A stretch of 6,009 bases of DNA from Mycobacterium sp. (GTDB taxonomy: Bacteria > Actinomycetota > Actinomycetes > Mycobacteriales > Mycobacteriaceae), in the NCBI GenBank assembly GCA_025965815.1, contig JAOPWF010000164.1, positions 1 to 6,009 of the forward strand, given 5' to 3'. Made by a program: the position numbers and the translations under genes. Under the pieces are notes generated by a model. It saw only the letters and a program-made list of their open reading frames with translations. It did not search any database and had not been told where the DNA came from. Shown one piece after another: positions 3,090-6,009 of this stretch. Numbering within the stretch: position 1 is the stretch's first letter; the number at the start of each line of letters is the position of its first letter.

Positions 3090-6009
3090 CCGCCCAGACA
3101 GCCGGGACCGAGCAGCGCCTTCAAATCGCCCATCAGCGCTGACGACTGTGTCACCCGTAGGGATTGGTCCAGCTCGAGCGTGGTGATCCGCTCCCCGCTG
3201 ATCAGCCGCAGATGCACTTGCGAGGTGCCGGGGTGGCGCGCCAGCACCTGCTTGAGGGCTGTCACCTTGTCCACGGTGCACTGCCGGGTCGGCAGACTGA
3301 CCGCCAGCGGTCGGTCCACCTGCGCGTTCGAGAAGTCCGGTACCACAAGTTCGTTGGCGATCAGCGAGATCCGGTCGTCGCGGATCGCGACCTTGGCGTT
3401 GACCAGCACCACCACGTCGTCGGCGATCTCCGCACCGTAGTTGGAGTACGTGTGCGGAAAGAACATCACCTCGATACCACCGGTGAGATCCTCCAATTGC
3501 GCCGACGCCCAGGGCATTCCGTTCTTGTTGACCCGGCGGTTCACCGATGCCAGGATGCCGCCCACCCGGACCTGCGTCTCGTTGGCGACGTCACCGTCGA
3601 GGATGGCGGGAATCGCGGTGTCCACCTGGGCGGTCAGCAGATGCGCCACGCCGTTGAGCGGATGCCCGGACACGTACAGCCCCAGCATCTCCCGCTCCAG
3701 GGCCAACTTGTGCTTGTCGTCCCACTCCTCGTTGGGCACCTTGATGGTGAACACCGCATCACTGCCGCCGTCGTCACCGCCGAACAGGTCGAACTGGCCC
3801 ATCGCCTCGGCCTTCTTGGTGCCGAGGACCGAGTCGACGGCGTCGGTGTGCACCAGGAACAAGCCCTTGCGGGGATGCCCGAGCGAGTCGAACGCGCCCG
3901 CCTTGACCAGCGACTCGGTGACTTTCTTGTTGCAGGCGGCGATGTCGACCTTGTTGAGGTAGTCCGAGAAGTCGGTGAACTTGCCCTTCTCGCTGCGCGT
4001 CCTGATCAGCGAACCGACCACGTTGGCACCGACGTTGCGCACCGCGCCGAGCCCGTAGCGGATGTCGGTGCCGACGGACGCGAAGTTCAGGCCCGACTCA
4101 TTGACGTCGGGCGGCAGCACCGTGATTCCGAGCTTGCGGCAGTCGGCGAGGTAGACCGCCGCCTTGTCCTTGTCGTCACCGACCGAGGTGAGCAGCCCGG
4201 CCATGTACTCGGCAGGATAGTTGGCCTTGAGGTAGGCGGTCCAGTACGACACCATGCCGTAGCCGGCGGCGTGCGACTTGTTGAACGCGTAACCGGCGAA
4301 CGGCAGCACCGTGTCCCACAGCGCCTTGATCGCCGCCGCCGAGAAGCCGTTGGCCTTCATGCCTTCCGAGAAGCCCTCGAACTCGGCGGCCAGCACCTCG
4401 GCCTTCTTCTTGCCCATGGCCTTTCGCAGAATGTCGGCTCGGGCCAGCGAGTAGCCCGCGACCTTCTGCGCGATGCGCATGATCTGTTCCTGATAGACGA
4501 TCAGGCCGTAGGTCTCGGCCAGGATGTCAGCGAGTGGCTCGGCCAGCTCGGGGTGAATGGGCTTGACCGCCTGCCGGCCGTTCTTGCGGTCGGCGTAGTC
4601 ATTGTGCGCGTTCTGCCCCATCGGGCCGGGGCGGTACAGCGCGATGACCGCCACCACGTCTTCGAACCCGGTGGGCCGCAGGCGACGCAGCAGGTCGCGC
4701 ATCGGCCCGCCGTCGAGCTGGAACACGCCGAGGGTGTCACCGCGGGACAGCAGCTCGTAGGTGGGGCCGTCGTCTAGCTGCAGCGACTCCAGGTCGAGGT
4801 CAATTCCCCTGTTGGCCTTGATGTTCTCGATCGCGTCGCCGATGATCGTCAGGTTCCGCAGCCCGAGGAAGTACATCTTCAGCAGGCCGATGGCATCACA
4901 TGACGGGTAGTCCCAGCCGGAGATGATCGCGCCGTCCTGCGGCCGCTTCCACAGCGGGATGGACTCGGTCAGCGGCTCCGAACTCATGATCACCGCACAG
5001 GCGTGCACGCCGGCGTTGCGGATCAGCCCCTCCAGTCCGCGGGCCGTCTCGTAGATGGTCCGCACATCGGGGTCGGTGTCGATCAGCCCGCGGACCTCCG
5101 CGGCCTCCTTGTAGCGCTCATGGCCGGGGTCGGTGATACCCGACAGCGGAATGTCCTTGGCCATGATGGGCGGCGGCAACGCTTTGGTGATCCGGTCGGC
5201 GATCGCGAAGCCGGGCTGGCCGTAGTGGATACGGGCCGAATCCTTCAACGCCGCCTTGGTTTTGATGGTGCCGAAGGTGATGACCTGAGCGACGCGGTCG
5301 CTGCCCCACTTGTCGGCGGCGTAGCGCACCATCTCCCCGCGGCGGCGGTCGTCGAAGTCGATGTCGATATCGGGCATCGAGGTGCGCTCGGGGTTGAGGA
5401 ACCGCTCGAACAGCAGGCCGTGCGGGATCGGGTCGATATCTGTGATGCCCAGCGCGTAGGCGACCAGCGAACCGGCCGCCGATCCGCGCCCCGGACCGAC
5501 CCGGATGTCGACAGAGCGGGCGTAGTTGATCAGGTCCGCGACGATCAGGAAGTACGCCGGGAAGCCGGCGTTGCAGATCACCTCGAACTCGTACGCCGCG
5601 CGCGGCGCGTATCCGTCGGGCACCCCGTTCGGGAAGCGGCGGGCCAGGCCGGCGTCGATCTCGTGCCGCAGCCAGGACCCCTGGTCGTGACCCTCGGGCA
5701 CCGGGAAGAGCGGCATCCGGTTGCGAGGCTTCCACACGTCGTCGTAGGACTGCACGCGCTCGGCGATCAGCAGCGTGCTGTCGCAGGCCACCGGGATCTC
5801 GGCGTCCCACAGCCGGCGCATCTCGGCCGCGGACTTCAGGTAGTAGCCGTCGCCGTCGAACTTGAACCGGTTCGGATCCGACAGCGTCTTGCCGGTCTGC
5901 ACGCACAGCAGCGCCTCGTGGTTGTGCGCGGCGTCGCGGGTGACGTAGTGGCAGTCGTTGGTGGCCAGCGCCGGGATGCCGAGGGTGCGGCCGATCTCGA
6001 GCAGCCCGT
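3086..6009 (-). CDS. dnaE1: DNA polymerase III subunit alpha (replicative polymerase), lacking its N-terminus in this window
   Basis: Catalytic subunit of the replisome, extending DNA at the fork. The frame is open from the right edge to TAG 3088-3086; 973 complete codons are visible and roughly 200 N-terminal residues lie outside. Numbering visible residues: the end of the PHP domain with the metal-site motif TNDCHY (16-21); the palm with PDIDIDFD (212-219), whose first two Asp correspond to the catalytic pair of E. coli DnaE Asp401/Asp403; RPGPM and DRK (459-475), near the third catalytic Asp; fingers with FNKSH (575-579) and [16 protein letters not shown]; a beta-clamp-binding motif QFDLF (738-742, bases 3796-3782); an OB-fold (about 811-893); and a C-terminal domain ending GCLGG. 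PHP and clamp motifs mark it as DnaE1 rather than the mutasome DnaE2. Mycobacterial DnaE1 is known to proofread with its PHP domain, and the visible PHP ligands are intact. No frameshift is seen. Confidence 0.97.
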   Translation of the reverse strand, partial: GLLEIGRTLGIPALATNDCHYVTRDAAHNHEALLCVQTGKTLSDPNRFKFDGDGYYLKSAAEMRRLWDAEIPVACDSTLLIAERVQSYDDVWKPRNRMPLFPVPEGHDQGSWLRHEIDAGLARRFPNGVPDGYAPRAAYEFEVICNAGFPAYFLIVADLINYARSVDIRVGPGRGSAAGSLVAYALGITDIDPIPHGLLFERFLNPERTSMPDIDIDFDDRRRGEMVRYAADKWGSDRVAQVITFGTIKTKAALKDSARIHYGQPGFAIADRITKALPPPIMAKDIPLSGITDPGHERYKEAAEVRGLIDTDPDVRTIYETARGLEGLIRNAGVHACAVIMSSEPLTESIPLWKRPQDGAIISGWDYPSCDAIGLLKMYFLGLRNLTIIGDAIENIKANRGIDLDLESLQLDDGPTYELLSRGDTLGVFQLDGGPMRDLLRRLRPTGFEDVVAVIALYRPGPMGQNAHNDYADRKNGRQAVKPIHPELAEPLADILAETYGLIVYQEQIMRIAQKVAGYSLARADILRKAMGKKKAEVLAAEFEGFSEGMKANGFSAAAIKALWDTVLPFAGYAFNKSHAAGYGMVSYWTAYLKANYPAEYMAGLLTSVGDDKDKAAVYLADCRKLGITVLPPDVNESGLNFASVGTDIRYGLGAVRNVGANVVGSLIRTRSEKGKFTDFSDYLNKVDIAACNKKVTESLVKAGAFDSLGHPRKGLFLVHTDAVDSVLGTKKAEAMGQFDLFGGDDGGSDAVFTIKVPNEEWDDKHKLALEREMLGLYVSGHPLNGVAHLLTAQVDTAIPAILDGDVANETQVRVGGILASVNRRVNKNGMPWASAQLEDLTGGIEVMFFPHTYSNYGAEIADDVVVLVNAKVAIRDDRISLIANELVVPDFSNAQVDRPLAVSLPTRQCTVDKVTALKQVLARHPGTSQVHLRLISGERITTLELDQSLRVTQSSALMGDLKALLGPGCLGG

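Noticed and set aside
3133..3142. Perfect 10-bp palindrome TCAGCGCTGA near the dnaE1 3' end, considered as a terminator
   Set aside because: It lies within dnaE1 coding sequence, has no loop or T-run, and palindromes of this size are frequent in GC-rich coding DNA.
2226..3281. A 351-codon minus-strand frame opposite the methyltransferase
   Set aside because: The methyltransferase motifs are unmistakable on the + strand, and this frame has no recognised motif and crosses into the dnaE1 3' end in the wrong frame.
3164..4777. A 537-codon open frame on the + strand opposite dnaE1
   Set aside because: It is the antisense shadow of a conserved dnaE1 region. The translation is low-complexity in Arg, Gly, Val and His, has no recognisable domain, and long antisense frames are common in GC-rich genes.
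5118..5906. A 262-codon minus-strand open frame overlapping dnaE1
   Set aside because: It lies in the wrong frame of dnaE1 and is dominated by Arg and Pro; it is a by-product of GC-rich codons.

Overview
This window reads as ordinary chromosome from a GC-rich actinomycete, most likely Mycobacterium or Mycolicibacterium. The evidence is the strong G/C bias at third codon positions, GTG starts, -10-like boxes set directly against start codons (leaderless genes), an F420-dependent Ddn-family protein directly upstream of a biosynthetic threonine dehydratase, and a DnaE1 polymerase with a PHP domain. From memory, Ddn-like Rv1558 followed by ilvA (Rv1559), with dnaE1 (Rv1547) not far away, is also seen in M. 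tuberculosis. This is recollection, not a search.

Layout, left to right. Bases 1-213 (-) hold the first 71 codons of ilvA, which runs off the left edge. Bases 256-693 (-) hold a complete Ddn-family (F420-dependent) protein gene 42 bp upstream of ilvA and probably co-transcribed with it. Bases 694-783 are a compact divergent promoter region. Bases 784-1014 (+) encode a 76-residue two-helix membrane protein. Its stop overlaps the stop of a convergent SRPBCC-fold protein gene (1011-1400, -). A short divergent gap follows, then 1475-2221 (+), a 248-residue multi-pass membrane protein with a potassium-channel-like but altered pore loop. Close behind it on the same strand is a class I SAM-dependent methyltransferase of the TcmP/LCM type (2257-3089), which is broken by a one-base frameshift near 2682. 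Its stop overlaps the stop of dnaE1 (3086-6009, -), the replicative DNA polymerase III alpha subunit, whose first ~200 residues lie beyond the right edge.

Functionally the window joins unrelated jobs: isoleucine biosynthesis, F420-linked redox chemistry, small envelope proteins, a methyltransferase remnant and chromosome replication. I see no mobile element, CRISPR array, tRNA/rRNA, prophage or defence cassette, and no convincing undescribed multi-gene system. The points most worth a second look are the methyltransferase frameshift, the paired divergent leaderless promoters with a nested dyad between them, the channel-like pore segment with an unusual filter, a 9-bp-arm hairpin over the stop codon at 2219-2221, and two tail-to-tail gene pairs that each share a 4-bp stop overlap. 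There is no stretch of 300 bases without a gene.
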